Below are positions 9,297-19,535 of a DNA stretch of 64,000 nt, piece by piece; position 1 is the first letter of the stretch; each line of letters starts with the position of its first letter. The stretch is taken from NCBI GenBank assembly GCA_903850425.1, contig CAINLR010000193.1, positions 1 through 64,000 of the forward strand, given 5' to 3'. The notes below the pieces were generated by a model. It saw nothing but the letters and a program-made list of their open reading frames with translations, did no database searches and was not told where the DNA came from. Both the position numbers and the translations under genes were made by a program. This DNA comes from an uncultured Verrucomicrobia subdivision 3 bacterium. GTDB lineage: Bacteria; Verrucomicrobiota; Verrucomicrobiia; Limisphaerales; UBA11358.

Positions 9297-11726
9297 TTGA
9301 GAATACACATAAATCCATTGCGACAACAGCTAAGGGAACGTCATGGCCATACGACACCGGGATGGCGTTCCATCAGAGGCTCGTTCCTGGTTTTGCGCAC
9401 TACCTTGCCGATGCTGTTGTCGGTTGTCATCGCGGGCCAGTCGTTCGCTGCCGGCAATCAGGTGTTCGAGGCGGGGGCTGCCGGGCTCGTTGGCGAGTCA
9501 TCCAAAGTGGCTGATGGTTCGGCTTCGGGAGGTTCCCTGGTCGGTTTGAGCAAGCCCGGCGACGGCGTGAAATTCGCGGACCTGCCGGCTGCAAGCAAAT
9601 TGGCGATTCGTTATGCGTCGGTCGAAGTAGGCACAATCAGCGTCGCGGTCAACGATCAACCGGTGCGCAAGGTGAACGTTCATTCCTCGGGGGCGGTTAG
9701 CAATTCTTTTCTCAATGCCATCATGGAGCTGACGATTCCTGCCCAGGCCACGCTGACCATTAGTCTGGCGACCAACGATGTGGCGGTGACTATTGATCGC
9801 ATTGTTGTCGGCAACGGAAACCTAGAGTTGCCGCCGGATATCTGGAACCTGCCGCCGGTGCCGGTAGCCGCCGGTCATTATTCCGCCGACTGGAAGGCGA
9901 TCAGTCGGCTTTACACGGTTCCTGAATGGTGGCGCGATGCCAAATTCGGCGCGTGGTCGCACTGGGATCCGCAGTCCATGCCCGAGGATGGCGACTGGTA
10001 TGCGCGCGGCATGTATATTCAAGGTAACGCGCAGTATAACTACAACCTCAATCACTTCGGCCATCCGTCGGAATTTGGTTACAAGGACATCGCCCACAAC
10101 TGGGTGATTGACCGATGGAATCCAAATGAGTTGATGGATTTATATGTTGAAATGGGAGCGCGCTATTTCATGGCCATGGGCGTTCACCATGACAACTTCG
10201 ATAACTGGGATTCGCCTTACCAACCGTGGAACTCAGTGAATATTGGCCCCAAGGTTGACGTTGTCGGCACATGGGAAAAAGTCGCGCGCGAACACGGTCT
10301 GCGTTTCGGCATCGGTTTTCACAACACGCCGGGTCGAACGTGGGGCCAGTTCATGCCAGTGCGTTACACCAGCGACAAAAATGGGCCGAAGCAAGGCGTG
10401 CCTTACGATGCGCTGCAAACGATTCTGGACGGAAAAGGAAAATGGTGGGAAGGCATGGACCCGGTGGATCTTTATGGGCCCGTTCACGACAAGAAAGATC
10501 CGTTGCATTCGCCGTTTGCCAACCAGTTTATGTGGCGGGTGGATGACGCCATCACCAAGTATCATCCCGATGTGATTTACTTTGACGAACATGCGGGCGA
10601 TTCCCAAGTGGATCTGGGCGTTCACATGGGACTGGGATTTCTCGCCCCGCCGCTGATCGCGAACTACTACAACAAGTCCATCAAGTGGAACCAGGGGAAA
10701 ATGGAGGTTGTGCTCAATCTTAAAGGCGTGGGTGGACGTTACAATAGCTTTCAAAATAGCCCCGAATTGCTTCCTTACGTTGACCAATCTCTAGTCAAGA
10801 GCACCGAAGCTGTCATCGAACCGGAAATCATGGCATATTCTTTCCAGACCGAGACAACCATTGCCGACTGGCATTACAAAACCGGGCAGAAATACATTGA
10901 TGCCAAAAAGGTAATCGAGTTATTGATGCAGAACGTCTGTCGTAATGGAACCATGTTGCTTAACCTTACCCAGCACGGTCGCGGCGATCTTGATCCCCAG
11001 GTGATTCAAATTTGCAGGGACATTGGCGCGTGGTTGAAAGTCAACGGCGAAGCGGTCTATGCCTCCCGCCCGTTTGAAGTCTACGGCGAGAAAGGTATTT
11101 GCTTCACTCGCAACAACGGCAATGTCTATGCCGCGCTTCTGGACTGGCAAGGCGGCCCAATCACTCTCAAGGCACTTCACATCGGCGGGGCAACTTTGGG
11201 TAGAGTTTCGAAAGTCGAACTGCTCGGCTCCGACGTTGCGCTTACGTTCGTTCAGAACGATCAAGGGCTGACGGTAACGCCCGGCGAAGCGGTGCAGCCG
11301 CTGCCGGGAATCACCAATCAGTCACTCGCATCGGTTTGCCGGGTTCTGCGCATCACCCACGACAAGGGATGGATCAATGACGACGATCCGGGAGCCGTCG
11401 CGGCTGGATGGGTTCACCGCTGCAATCTAGGCACCGGCGATTTCAACAACGACCTCACCACCAGCGACACGCCCGGCGATGTCTGGAGTGGTTCATTTAC
11501 CGGCACGAGCGTCTCGGTCATCGCGCCGAAGGAAGCGGGCGCAGGAAAAATCGAAGTCCAGATTGACGGCCAAACGCGCGCGACGGCGGATTTATCCACC
11601 ACGGGCACTCACCAGGCTCAGCAAGTGGTGTGTGAAGTCAGGGGGTTGACTTCAGACAAGCACACCATCAGCATCATCAACCAAGGTCCCGGGCCGGTGG
11701 CCGTGGATGCCCTAATCGTCCGCTAA
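9297..11726 (+). CDS. GH29 alpha-L-fucosidase with N-terminal CBM35-like domain
   Basis: Putative exported fucosidase, 809 residues if translated from the TTG at 9297. The N-terminal part (about 55-180) looks like a CBM35-like sandwich (VGESSKVADGSASGGSLVGL, KLAIRYASVEVGTISVAVND). The GH29 barrel follows: FGAWSHWDPQSMPEDGDWYA, GVHHDNFDNWDS, and the nucleophile region VIYFDEHAGDS with Asp430. A C-terminal beta region follows. The start is doubtful: there is no ATG before 9411, which would cut into the signal peptide (FLVLRTTLPMLLSVVIAGQSFA). The missing start and the adjoining GH43 remnant suggest a deletion scar. Fucose release from xyloglucan or other plant glycans is expected. Confidence 0.8.
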   Translation: MRIHINPLRQQLRERHGHTTPGWRSIRGSFLVLRTTLPMLLSVVIAGQSFAAGNQVFEAGAAGLVGESSKVADGSASGGSLVGLSKPGDGVKFADLPAASKLAIRYASVEVGTISVAVNDQPVRKVNVHSSGAVSNSFLNAIMELTIPAQATLTISLATNDVAVTIDRIVVGNGNLELPPDIWNLPPVPVAAGHYSADWKAISRLYTVPEWWRDAKFGAWSHWDPQSMPEDGDWYARGMYIQGNAQYNYNLNHFGHPSEFGYKDIAHNWVIDRWNPNELMDLYVEMGARYFMAMGVHHDNFDNWDSPYQPWNSVNIGPKVDVVGTWEKVAREHGLRFGIGFHNTPGRTWGQFMPVRYTSDKNGPKQGVPYDALQTILDGKGKWWEGMDPVDLYGPVHDKKDPLHSPFANQFMWRVDDAITKYHPDVIYFDEHAGDSQVDLGVHMGLGFLAPPLIANYYNKSIKWNQGKMEVVLNLKGVGGRYNSFQNSPELLPYVDQSLVKSTEAVIEPEIMAYSFQTETTIADWHYKTGQKYIDAKKVIELLMQNVCRNGTMLLNLTQHGRGDLDPQVIQICRDIGAWLKVNGEAVYASRPFEVYGEKGICFTRNNGNVYAALLDWQGGPITLKALHIGGATLGRVSKVELLGSDVALTFVQNDQGLTVTPGEAVQPLPGITNQSLASVCRVLRITHDKGWINDDDPGAVAAGWVHRCNLGTGDFNNDLTTSDTPGDVWSGSFTGTSVSVIAPKEAGAGKIEVQIDGQTRATADLSTTGTHQAQQVVCEVRGLTSDKHTISIINQGPGPVAVDALIVR

Positions 11727-11745
11727 TTCCGGTCATGTCAAAAAT

Positions 11746-13308
11746 ATGAAAAACACCCTCCTCAAACTAGCCACTCTCGTTCTGGCAGGCCTTGTCCTGC
11801 AGGTCCGGGCCGACAACGCGCAGAATCCCATCATCCAAGCGGACGTGCCGGACATGGCGATGATTCGCGTCGGCGACACCTATTACATGAGCAGCACCAC
11901 CATGCACATGAGTCCCGGGTTGCCGATCATGAAGTCGAAGGACTTGGTGAACTGGCAGCTCATCGGCTACGCCTATGACACTCTCGGGGACAATGTCGCG
12001 CTGACGTTGCAAAACGGAAAAAATGCGTATGGCTCCGGTTCTTGGGCCAGTTGCCTGCGCTATCACGACGGCGTCTTTTATGTAACCACGTTTTCCAGCA
12101 CCACAGGCAAGACGCACGTTTACCGGACCAAGGACATCGAAAAGGGTCCGTGGACCGAGAATTCCTTTCGGCCCTCGCTGCACGATCATTCGCTGATCTT
12201 CGACGATGATGGTCGCGTGTATATGGTCAACGGCGGCGGCAACATCCGTTTGACCGAGTTGACTGCGGATGTGACGGGAATCAAGCCCGATGGATTCAAC
12301 CAAGTCATCATCACGAATGCCAGTGCCGTGGCGGGGCCAAATGTCGGCCTCAATGCGGAAGGCTCCCAGATGTTCAAGATTAACGGCAAGTATTACCTAT
12401 TCAATATTACCTGGCCGCGCGGCGGCATGCGCACGGTGATCATTCATCGCGCGGACAAGATCACCGGACCGTATGAAGGTCGCGTTGCCCTAATGGATAA
12501 AGGTGTTGCCCAGGGCGGCTTGATTGATACGCCGCAGGGCGATTGGTATGCGTATCTGTTTCAGGATCACGGCGCGGTCGGACGCATCCCGTATCTCGTG
12601 CCGGTGAAATGGGCGGATGGCTGGCCGGTGCTCGGTGAAAACGGCAAGGTGCCCGATACGTTGAACCTTCCCGCCAGCACCGGCGTCAGCCCGGGCATCG
12701 TGGCTTCTGATGAGTTTGACCGGCATTCCGGTGATGCCGCGCTTCCGCTGGTCTGGCAGTGGAACCACAATCCCGACAACAAACTGTGGTCGCTCACCCA
12801 ACGGCCCGGCTTTCTGCGTTTGACTACGGGCCGAGTTGACGCTGATTTCCTTTCCGCCAGAAATACGCTCACGCAACGGACCTTCGGGCCAGAAAGCTCG
12901 GGCACGATCGCCTTGGACGTTTCCAAACTGAAGGACGGCGATTTCGCAGGGCTTGGTCTCTTGCAGAAAAATTACGGACTGGTCGGCGTGAAGTCTGACG
13001 GTGGCACCAATTTCATCGTGATGGTGAGCGCCGATAACCATTCGCCCGTCGAGGTGGAACGCGTTCCGTTGACGCAATCAAACGTCTTCTTGAAGGCTGA
13101 ATGTGATTTCAAGAACCGCGCCGACAAGGCTAAGTTTTTCTACAGCCTTGACGGCAAGTCGTGGATCGCGATTGGCAGCCAATTGAAGATGTCCTACACG
13201 CTGCCGCACTTCATGGGCTACCGGTTCGGTCTGTTCAACTTTGCGACCAAGACGCCCGGCGGTTATGCCGATTTTGATTATTTCCACGTGAGCGCGAAAA
13301 TTCAGTGA
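11746..13308 (+). CDS. GH43 beta-xylosidase/arabinofuranosidase (GH43_12-like)
   Basis: Exported enzyme of 520 residues with a signal peptide (about 1-22). The five-bladed propeller begins NPIIQADVPDMAMIRVGDTYYMSSTTMHMS, which contains the general-base Asp. HDHSLIFDDDGRVYM holds the pKa modulator, and LNAEGSQMFKINGKYYLF the general acid Glu. The C-terminal 200 residues form a concanavalin-like sandwich of the type attached to xylosidase subfamilies (SPGIVASDEFDR, LWSLTQRPGFLRL). It starts 19 bases after the GH29 gene and is probably cotranscribed with it. It would trim xylose or arabinose from oligosaccharides released by GH10/GH30; the exact sugar cannot be decided by eye. Confidence 0.92.
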   Translation: MKNTLLKLATLVLAGLVLQVRADNAQNPIIQADVPDMAMIRVGDTYYMSSTTMHMSPGLPIMKSKDLVNWQLIGYAYDTLGDNVALTLQNGKNAYGSGSWASCLRYHDGVFYVTTFSSTTGKTHVYRTKDIEKGPWTENSFRPSLHDHSLIFDDDGRVYMVNGGGNIRLTELTADVTGIKPDGFNQVIITNASAVAGPNVGLNAEGSQMFKINGKYYLFNITWPRGGMRTVIIHRADKITGPYEGRVALMDKGVAQGGLIDTPQGDWYAYLFQDHGAVGRIPYLVPVKWADGWPVLGENGKVPDTLNLPASTGVSPGIVASDEFDRHSGDAALPLVWQWNHNPDNKLWSLTQRPGFLRLTTGRVDADFLSARNTLTQRTFGPESSGTIALDVSKLKDGDFAGLGLLQKNYGLVGVKSDGGTNFIVMVSADNHSPVEVERVPLTQSNVFLKAECDFKNRADKAKFFYSLDGKSWIAIGSQLKMSYTLPHFMGYRFGLFNFATKTPGGYADFDYFHVSAKIQ

Positions 13309-13321
13309 GACTCAGTTAGCC

Positions 13322-14647
13322 ATGAATAAAAAATTTAACCGCATCAATCGGAGACGATTCATCACTACGGCCGCCGCCGCGATAGCTGTGCCGATGATTT
13401 TGCCGGGTTCCATTTTCGGTCAGAACGCGCCTTCCAAGCGCATCACGGTGGGCGTCATCGGTTGGGGCATGCAGGGACCCGATAACACCAATAACTTTTT
13501 GGCCGAGAAAGACTGTCAGGTCGTGGCCGCGTGCGATGTGGACAAAAATCATTTGAAGGACGCGGTAGACACCATCAATGATAATTACAAGAACAAAGAT
13601 TGCGCTGCATATCACGACTATCGCGAATTGCTCGCCCGAAAGGATATTGATGCCGTGATGATTGCCGTGCCCGACCACTGGCATGCGCTCGCCTACACAG
13701 AAGCGGCGCGGCAGAAGAAGGATATTTACGGCGAGAAACCGCTGGCCAAAACAATTGCCGAGCAGCAGGCCATCGTTCGCGCGGTTCAGCAGAACAAAGT
13801 AATTTTTCAGACCGGCTCCTGGCGGCGTTCGCAAGCGTCGTATCGCCGCGCGTGTGAAATCGTCCGCAACGGTCTCATCGGAAAAATCCAAAGAGTCGAG
13901 GTTGGCCTGCTGGATGGACACATTGACTTTCTTTCGCAATTCGGCGGCTCGGATGCGAGTTTTGAAGTCCAGAAGCCACCAGCGGAACTTGATTTCGAAA
14001 CTTGGCTGGGCCCCTCCAAAATGCAGCCCTACATCCAGGCTCGCATCCACCGGAACTGGCGCTGGAACTACAACACCGGTGGCGGCATGTTGATGGATTG
14101 GATCGGCCATTATTGCGATATTGCGCATTGGGGGATGGATTGCGATCGTTCCGGCCCGTCAGAAATCGAAGGCCACGGCGATTTTCCTCCAAAGGAAGAC
14201 GTTTTCAATACTTGCACAAAATACCGCATCGAATTGAAGTATCCGCAAGACATCGCCATGACCATTGCTGGTGGCTATCCCGAAATTGAACAAGGTGCCA
14301 AATGGATCGGCACCGACGGATGGGTTTTCGCCGGCGAGTGGGGCGTGGAATGCTCCAAACCGGAATTTTCGGGATCCAAGAACCTGCCCGATGAATTGGG
14401 TAAAGTGAAACTTTACGAATCCCCCGGCCACGTCCGCAATTTTCTCGACTGTGTCAAATCACGCAAGCCCACGGTCGCGCCGGTGGACACCGCCCATCAT
14501 TCCGCCACGCCCGGACACCTTGGTCTGATCTCGATGCTCACGGGTCGGAAAATCCGCTGGGACGTCGCGAAGGAAGAAATCATCGGCGATGCCGACGCGA
14601 GCAAACTGCTCACCCGCGAATACCGCGCGCCGTGGAAACTGAGCTGA
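13322..14647 (+). CDS. Tat-exported Gfo/Idh/MocA-family oxidoreductase
   Basis: 441-residue NAD(P)-dependent sugar oxidoreductase-like protein. The N-terminus carries a twin-arginine signal (NRRRFITTAAAAIAVP), then a Rossmann fold (ITVGVIGWGMQG, VVAACDVDKNH) and the family EKPLA motif, with a C-terminal alpha/beta domain (GGGMLMDWIGHYCDIAHWGMD). Export with a cofactor bound before secretion is implied by the Tat signal. Such exported members are common in Verrucomicrobiota and Planctomycetota sugar loci, and some act as glycosidases or oxidoreductases on modified sugars. The reaction here is not known. It starts 13 bases after the GH43 stop, in the same likely operon. Confidence 0.88.
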   Translation: MNKKFNRINRRRFITTAAAAIAVPMILPGSIFGQNAPSKRITVGVIGWGMQGPDNTNNFLAEKDCQVVAACDVDKNHLKDAVDTINDNYKNKDCAAYHDYRELLARKDIDAVMIAVPDHWHALAYTEAARQKKDIYGEKPLAKTIAEQQAIVRAVQQNKVIFQTGSWRRSQASYRRACEIVRNGLIGKIQRVEVGLLDGHIDFLSQFGGSDASFEVQKPPAELDFETWLGPSKMQPYIQARIHRNWRWNYNTGGGMLMDWIGHYCDIAHWGMDCDRSGPSEIEGHGDFPPKEDVFNTCTKYRIELKYPQDIAMTIAGGYPEIEQGAKWIGTDGWVFAGEWGVECSKPEFSGSKNLPDELGKVKLYESPGHVRNFLDCVKSRKPTVAPVDTAHHSATPGHLGLISMLTGRKIRWDVAKEEIIGDADASKLLTREYRAPWKLS

Positions 14648-14735
14648 CTATCCGCCGATACGAGGCAAGGTTTGGTTGATGAAATAATCCAGATCGTCCA
14701 GTAAAAAATTGTTTAAGTTTACTCGCAAGAAAAAA

Positions 14736-16019
14736 ATGAATTCAATACTCAAATGGGCGCTCTTGGTCTTGTCATCGAGCTGGATGACTGTGGCGGGAGC
14801 AGAAAAACCTTCGGGCGCGGATGGGAACGGCGCTTATGCCACTGGTCAGTATCGAAAGCTATTTGCCGAAGCCGGTCATTCGCAAACGGAGATTCGACAG
14901 AAGATTGATTCGGCGTTTCAACAATTGTTTCACGGCGATCCACGCACGCAGACAGTCTATTACGAGGCCGGGACCAATGCCAACGGGTTGCTCGCTTTCA
15001 CCACGGACATCAAGCACCGGGATGTGCGCTCGGAAGGTTTATCCTACGGCATGATGATCGCCGTGCAGTTGAACAAGAAAGCCGAGTTCGATGCGCTGTG
15101 GAATTGGTCCAAAACCTATCTGTATGTTTCAGATACAAACCATCCGGCCTTCGGATTTTTTGCCTGGCAGGCACGGACCAACGGCGTGCGCATGAGCCAG
15201 TTCGTTGCGCCGGACGGCGAGGAATATTATGTCACCGCCTTGTATCTCGCCGCGCACCGCTGGGGAAGTGGAGTTGGCATTTACAATTACAAAGCGCAGG
15301 CCGATGAATTGCTTTCGCGAATGCGGAATCGTCCGACAATCACCGGCCCCGTGCCGTCGCCACGGCGAGGCACCAACGTGATGATGGTCACGGCCGGGCC
15401 GCTCTTTCAGCCGGAGCACAAAATGGTTTTGTTCTCGCCAAGTTCGGAACGGACGCAATATACCGACGCTTCCTACCACTTGCCAGCCTTCTACGAACTT
15501 TGGTCCCGCTGGGGGCCGAAGGAAGACGCCGAGTTTTGGAAGCAGGCGGCCGACGTGAGTCGGGATTTCTTCATCAAAGTGACCCACCCGGTCACGGCGT
15601 TGAATCCGTGTTATGCGAACTTTGACGCCTCAATCGTCCAGCGGTCCGGCAGCTATGGCACCAACTTCAGCTACGACGCTTTCCGCACTGCCGGCAACTG
15701 GTCAGTGGACTGGTCTTGGTGGGGCAAGGATCCACGGCAACGAGAACTGAGCGACAAGCTGCAGGCGTTTTTTGAATCACAGGGAACGAACTACGGTTGC
15801 GTTTTCACCCTCGATGGAAAACCGTTGGAGGTGCGCCATGCACAAGGTTTAGTTGCGATCAACGCGGTTGCCAGCCTTGCCGCGACGCACCCGCGTGCGA
15901 AACAGTTTGTCGCGGAACTTTGGAATACGCCGCCGCCCGATGGTTTGGAGCGTTACTATGAGGGGTTGCTTTACATGATGGCGCTGTTGCATTGCAGCGG
16001 GGAGTTTCGGGTTTGGTGA
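14736..16019 (+). CDS. GH8 reducing-end xylose-releasing exo-oligoxylanase-like enzyme
   Basis: 427 residues with a signal peptide (about 1-22), then an (alpha/alpha)6-barrel GH8 domain. Glu100 in SEGLSYGMM fits the general acid and Asp244 in YTDASYHLPAFYELW fits the general base of the reducing-end exo-oligoxylanase (Rex) group. HAFGFFAWQ-like and GEEYYVTAL segments also match that group. A TTG at 14709 is in frame, but the ATG at 14736 gives the signal peptide directly. It would release xylose from the reducing end of xylo-oligosaccharides, complementing the non-reducing-end GH43/GH39 enzymes. It is last in the enzyme run before the sensor kinase, about 230 bases upstream of it. Confidence 0.88.
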   Translation: MNSILKWALLVLSSSWMTVAGAEKPSGADGNGAYATGQYRKLFAEAGHSQTEIRQKIDSAFQQLFHGDPRTQTVYYEAGTNANGLLAFTTDIKHRDVRSEGLSYGMMIAVQLNKKAEFDALWNWSKTYLYVSDTNHPAFGFFAWQARTNGVRMSQFVAPDGEEYYVTALYLAAHRWGSGVGIYNYKAQADELLSRMRNRPTITGPVPSPRRGTNVMMVTAGPLFQPEHKMVLFSPSSERTQYTDASYHLPAFYELWSRWGPKEDAEFWKQAADVSRDFFIKVTHPVTALNPCYANFDASIVQRSGSYGTNFSYDAFRTAGNWSVDWSWWGKDPRQRELSDKLQAFFESQGTNYGCVFTLDGKPLEVRHAQGLVAINAVASLAATHPRAKQFVAELWNTPPPDGLERYYEGLLYMMALLHCSGEFRVW

Positions 16020-16248
16020 GCGGATTTCACAGAGTTTTATCTTTGATTACGCCATGAAAATGTCGCGCCGGGAATTTGTGGAGATAAGCATCACGAGTCC
16101 TGCTCGTCTTTGTTTAGCCGGCTATCGGTTTCCAGGATGGGCACCGTAAAATGTGCGTCACGCTCATCGCGCGATCATGCTTTTTGCTGATATTAGGTGG
16201 GAATTAAGCGTTGCCGCCCCGATTTGTTACCAGTTAGACTCACACTGC

Positions 16249-19200
16249 ATGAGCCGCACAAATCCATCCCTTGGCCCAGTCAGGCTTTGGCTTGCGGTTG
16301 CGGTCGGCTTCCTTTTCGTTTCATGTTTTGTTCCCAGCCTTGGGGCGCAGCCAGCCGTCCCGCTAGCGCAACCTTCCGGAGCACCGCTGCTGATCACAAG
16401 TCTTTTGCAATTGTCTAAACTACTCGACTCGTCCGCGCGAGTCATTGCCGATGTCCGTTTGGATGTCCTTGTTTGCTCGACCAGTCGGGCGGCAATCGGG
16501 GTGATTGCGGTAAAGGATAATACGGGAAGTGAGATTTTGGAATTGGGATCTCGCGCAGTTCCTATCGCGTCCGGTGATGTTATTCATATCGAAGGCCAGC
16601 ACTACTTGCTTCAGCGACGGGAAATAGGAGTGCAGATCACAAAAGCGCCAGACCTCGCCAATGACGGAACTCACGGGCTGCGGACTGTCACTTCTGAGGT
16701 GAATCTCACCGCAGGTCTCCACCCTTTTCAACTGGATTATTTTAATCATATGGGGGCTTTTGGTCTGGAACTGAACTGTCGCTTGCCGGATGGCTCGGTT
16801 CTTGGGGTTGATCGTGCTTTCGTCCGAACCAACGGCGGTGCTGCGTTCGCATCCAATAGGGATAATGGGTTGGAGGCCACATACTATGAGGGCAGTTGGT
16901 TGAATGTGCCCGACTTCGCGTTGTTGCAGCCCGTCAAAACGATGGCCACGACCAACCTTGATCCAGCGTTGGGACCAACGAGAGAACTATTCGGGATTCG
17001 TTTCAAAGGGTTCTTCGCGGCACCGGTGGATGGAAAATATACATTCAACCTGGCTTCTGATGACGGAAGCTTGCTCTTTCTGGATGCGGCTGAAGTTGCT
17101 TTGAAAATAACCGGTCACGAAGATGTTCCGGCCCCGATCGTCTCCTCGTTACATTTGCCGATGGCTGATTCCGAAGCACCCAGATGGATGAGCGCCGAAG
17201 GTCGCGTGGCTTTTGTTTCCAGATCAGGCAGGGGGTTGCGATTTGAGCTTCGATCCCCACCGGACTCCATTTGGGTCATGGTGGCGGATACCGGAGAACT
17301 GGATCCTCAACGCCTCTTGAATTCTCGGATTCGAATCACCGGTGTCGGGCGAGCTGTAATGGCTCCAAACCGGGATCGGATGCTTGGCGAACTATCGGTT
17401 GCCACAGCGGGTAACATAACGGTTCTTCAGGATTCGGGAGCGGTGACATCTGTTCCAGATTCCGCACCAACGCTGCGAGCGGTTGGGCAAATTCAGAGCC
17501 TTTCCAAAGAAGAAGCTACCCGCCATCTGCCTGTGCGGATTCAGGGGGTCATAACCAGCGTCTCACCCTCCGCCTCTCGCTTCATGTCCGTTCAGGATGA
17601 AACGCGCGGTATCTTTGTGCGGCTACCGTCATCCCCGGAGTCGGCTGCGGATGTGGGCCAGTTTTGTGAGGTAATTGGTTACACTGATGCCGGCGATTTC
17701 GCTCCCATTGTTGTTGCCAAGGAAGTCATCGCGTCAGGCAAAGGACAAATGCCTTCACCAGCGCATCCCACTTGGAAGGAACTAATCAACGGCAGCATGG
17801 ATGTTCAATGGGTTGAACTTCAAGGATTGGTTACGGCAGTTCGGAGCAACCATCTGTCCCTCCTTCTTCCGGAGGGAGAGATCCAGATTGAAGCCGAGTT
17901 TTATTCTGAGGCGCAATTGAAAGCCTTTGAGAAAGCAGTCGTCCGCGTTCGTGGCGTGCTCTTCGCTGTATGGAACACCAATCGCGCGGTTCAGGTTGGT
18001 CATCTATTGCTGCGCAATCTGGTCGTGGACGTTGATGTCGTGGCGCCCCGTGATCCATTTGACGTGGCTTTGAAAAGTTGGAGCGAACTATATCAATTTG
18101 ATCCCCGCGCATCGCCGTTCCAGCGGGTGAAAATTCGTGGAACGGTGATTTATGCTGATTCAAAACATATATTCGTGATGGATGAAATGCGGGGCATCCA
18201 GGTTTCAACCGTCGAGCCAGTGGATGTAAAGTTTGGCGAAGAGATTGAAGTGATTGGCTATCCCGACATTAGCGGCCCCGCACCGCTGTTGCGGGAGGCC
18301 ATGCTGCGCCCAACCGGCCGGACCAATGATCCCGCTCCGTTGATATTGGACGGAAGCAAGCTGACCCAAGACAAGGTTGATTCGATGCTGGTGCGGATCT
18401 CGGCGACGCTGATGGGAATTCATTCTGAACCGGATTCGCGGGTTCTGGAAATGAATGCCGACGGACATTTGTTTCTGGCGCGCATGCCCGAAACAGCGGA
18501 ACCAGTTTCGCTGCGAACGGGAAGTCGGTTGGCCCTTACCGGTGTTTACGTTGGAAAAACGATGACTTGGTCGGAGGGCGGCAAGCCAGGCGGATTCGAG
18601 CTGCTCTTAAGTTCTCCCTCACAGTTGACCGTGCTGTCGCGACCTTCTTGGTGGACGCCCCGCCGACTGCTCATCATGGTTGGATTGTTGTTTGTCATTC
18701 TTGTCTTGGCGGCGGTTTGGATTTCACAACTACATCGGCTCGTGGAACAGCGCACTCAATTACTCCAAAAGGAAACCCGCGAGCGTGAAGTGGCTGAACG
18801 CGAGCGGACTTTGGAAACCGAACGTTCACGCATTGCCCGGGATCTGCACGACGACCTGGGTTCCAGCCTTACCGAAATCAGCGTGCTGGCCGTTAAAGGG
18901 CAGCGGTTGCGCACGCTGGACGAGTTCACGACTTTATTCCGTGCCATTGCCGCCAAGGCGCGCGGGTTGGTGACCGCGCTGGATATTATTGTTTGGGCAG
19001 TTGATCCCAAGGATAATTCCCTTGAGTCCGTGGCAGATTATTTAAGCGACTTTGCCAGTGAATATTTATCTCATTCCGGAGTCGCCTGTCGCTTCGATAT
19101 CCCCGTCGAATTGCCGTCAGTTGTTTTAGATGGCCGGCTGCGGCATGGTTTGCTTTTGGCGGTCAAAGAGACATTGAACAATGTTGAACGCCACGCCCAA

Positions 19201-19449
19201 GCTACCGAGATGGAGTTTCGGATGGCCGTTGCCGAGGACCAACTTGAAATTGTCATTTCTGATAATGGAAAAGGCTTTGATACAAAAACCAAGCATCGGG
19301 GCAACGGCTTGAAGAATCTCCCGCTTCGGCTCGCCAAACTTGGCGGGCGATATCATATCAAATCTTCGGAGGGAAATGGGACAATGGTCACTATTGGATT
19401 ACGTTTATCACCGCAGACGGAGACGATGCCGGCGAGCGATCACGCCTGA
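16249..19449 (+). CDS. NarL-type sensor histidine kinase with PA14 sensor domain
   Basis: 1066-residue membrane kinase. After a signal peptide or membrane segment (about 5-28), a long extracytoplasmic region contains OB-like beta units and a PA14 domain (about 205-345: LEATYYEGSWLNVPDF, DGKYTFNLASDDGSLLFLD), a fold often used to bind glycans. Further OB-like repeats follow (RIQGVITSV, RFMSVQDETRGIFV; VKIRGTVIYADSKHIFVMDEMRGIQV). A transmembrane helix (RRLLIMVGLLFVILVLAAVW) precedes a HisKA_3 domain with His867 in IARDLHDDLG and a HATPase domain (DNGKGFDT, RGNGLKNLPLRLAKLGG). It is followed 86 bases on by a matching response regulator. Direct sensing of oligosaccharide by the PA14 domain is inference. 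Confidence 0.9.
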   Translation: MSRTNPSLGPVRLWLAVAVGFLFVSCFVPSLGAQPAVPLAQPSGAPLLITSLLQLSKLLDSSARVIADVRLDVLVCSTSRAAIGVIAVKDNTGSEILELGSRAVPIASGDVIHIEGQHYLLQRREIGVQITKAPDLANDGTHGLRTVTSEVNLTAGLHPFQLDYFNHMGAFGLELNCRLPDGSVLGVDRAFVRTNGGAAFASNRDNGLEATYYEGSWLNVPDFALLQPVKTMATTNLDPALGPTRELFGIRFKGFFAAPVDGKYTFNLASDDGSLLFLDAAEVALKITGHEDVPAPIVSSLHLPMADSEAPRWMSAEGRVAFVSRSGRGLRFELRSPPDSIWVMVADTGELDPQRLLNSRIRITGVGRAVMAPNRDRMLGELSVATAGNITVLQDSGAVTSVPDSAPTLRAVGQIQSLSKEEATRHLPVRIQGVITSVSPSASRFMSVQDETRGIFVRLPSSPESAADVGQFCEVIGYTDAGDFAPIVVAKEVIASGKGQMPSPAHPTWKELINGSMDVQWVELQGLVTAVRSNHLSLLLPEGEIQIEAEFYSEAQLKAFEKAVVRVRGVLFAVWNTNRAVQVGHLLLRNLVVDVDVVAPRDPFDVALKSWSELYQFDPRASPFQRVKIRGTVIYADSKHIFVMDEMRGIQVSTVEPVDVKFGEEIEVIGYPDISGPAPLLREAMLRPTGRTNDPAPLILDGSKLTQDKVDSMLVRISATLMGIHSEPDSRVLEMNADGHLFLARMPETAEPVSLRTGSRLALTGVYVGKTMTWSEGGKPGGFELLLSSPSQLTVLSRPSWWTPRRLLIMVGLLFVILVLAAVWISQLHRLVEQRTQLLQKETREREVAERERTLETERSRIARDLHDDLGSSLTEISVLAVKGQRLRTLDEFTTLFRAIAAKARGLVTALDIIVWAVDPKDNSLESVADYLSDFASEYLSHSGVACRFDIPVELPSVVLDGRLRHGLLLAVKETLNNVERHAQATEMEFRMAVAEDQLEIVISDNGKGFDTKTKHRGNGLKNLPLRLAKLGGRYHIKSSEGNGTMVTIGLRLSPQTETMPASDHA

Positions 19450-19466
19450 TATGACGTTTAGCATAT
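19449..19466. promoter_or_regulatory. Palindromic operator candidate, family 1, before the response regulator
   Basis: ATATGACGTTTAGCATAT overlaps the last base of the kinase gene and ends 70 bases before the response regulator start. It has two mismatches from the palindrome ATATGAC-GTTT-GTCATAT, and a further GTCATA half-site follows at 19484-19489. This suggests the regulator gene has its own controlled promoter, possibly autoregulated. Confidence 0.5.
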
Positions 19467-19535
19467 ACGAATTAAGGAGAAAACGTCATAAAGTGCAGCC
19501 GCGTGATGGTAATGTGATGATGACGAAACCAAAAT

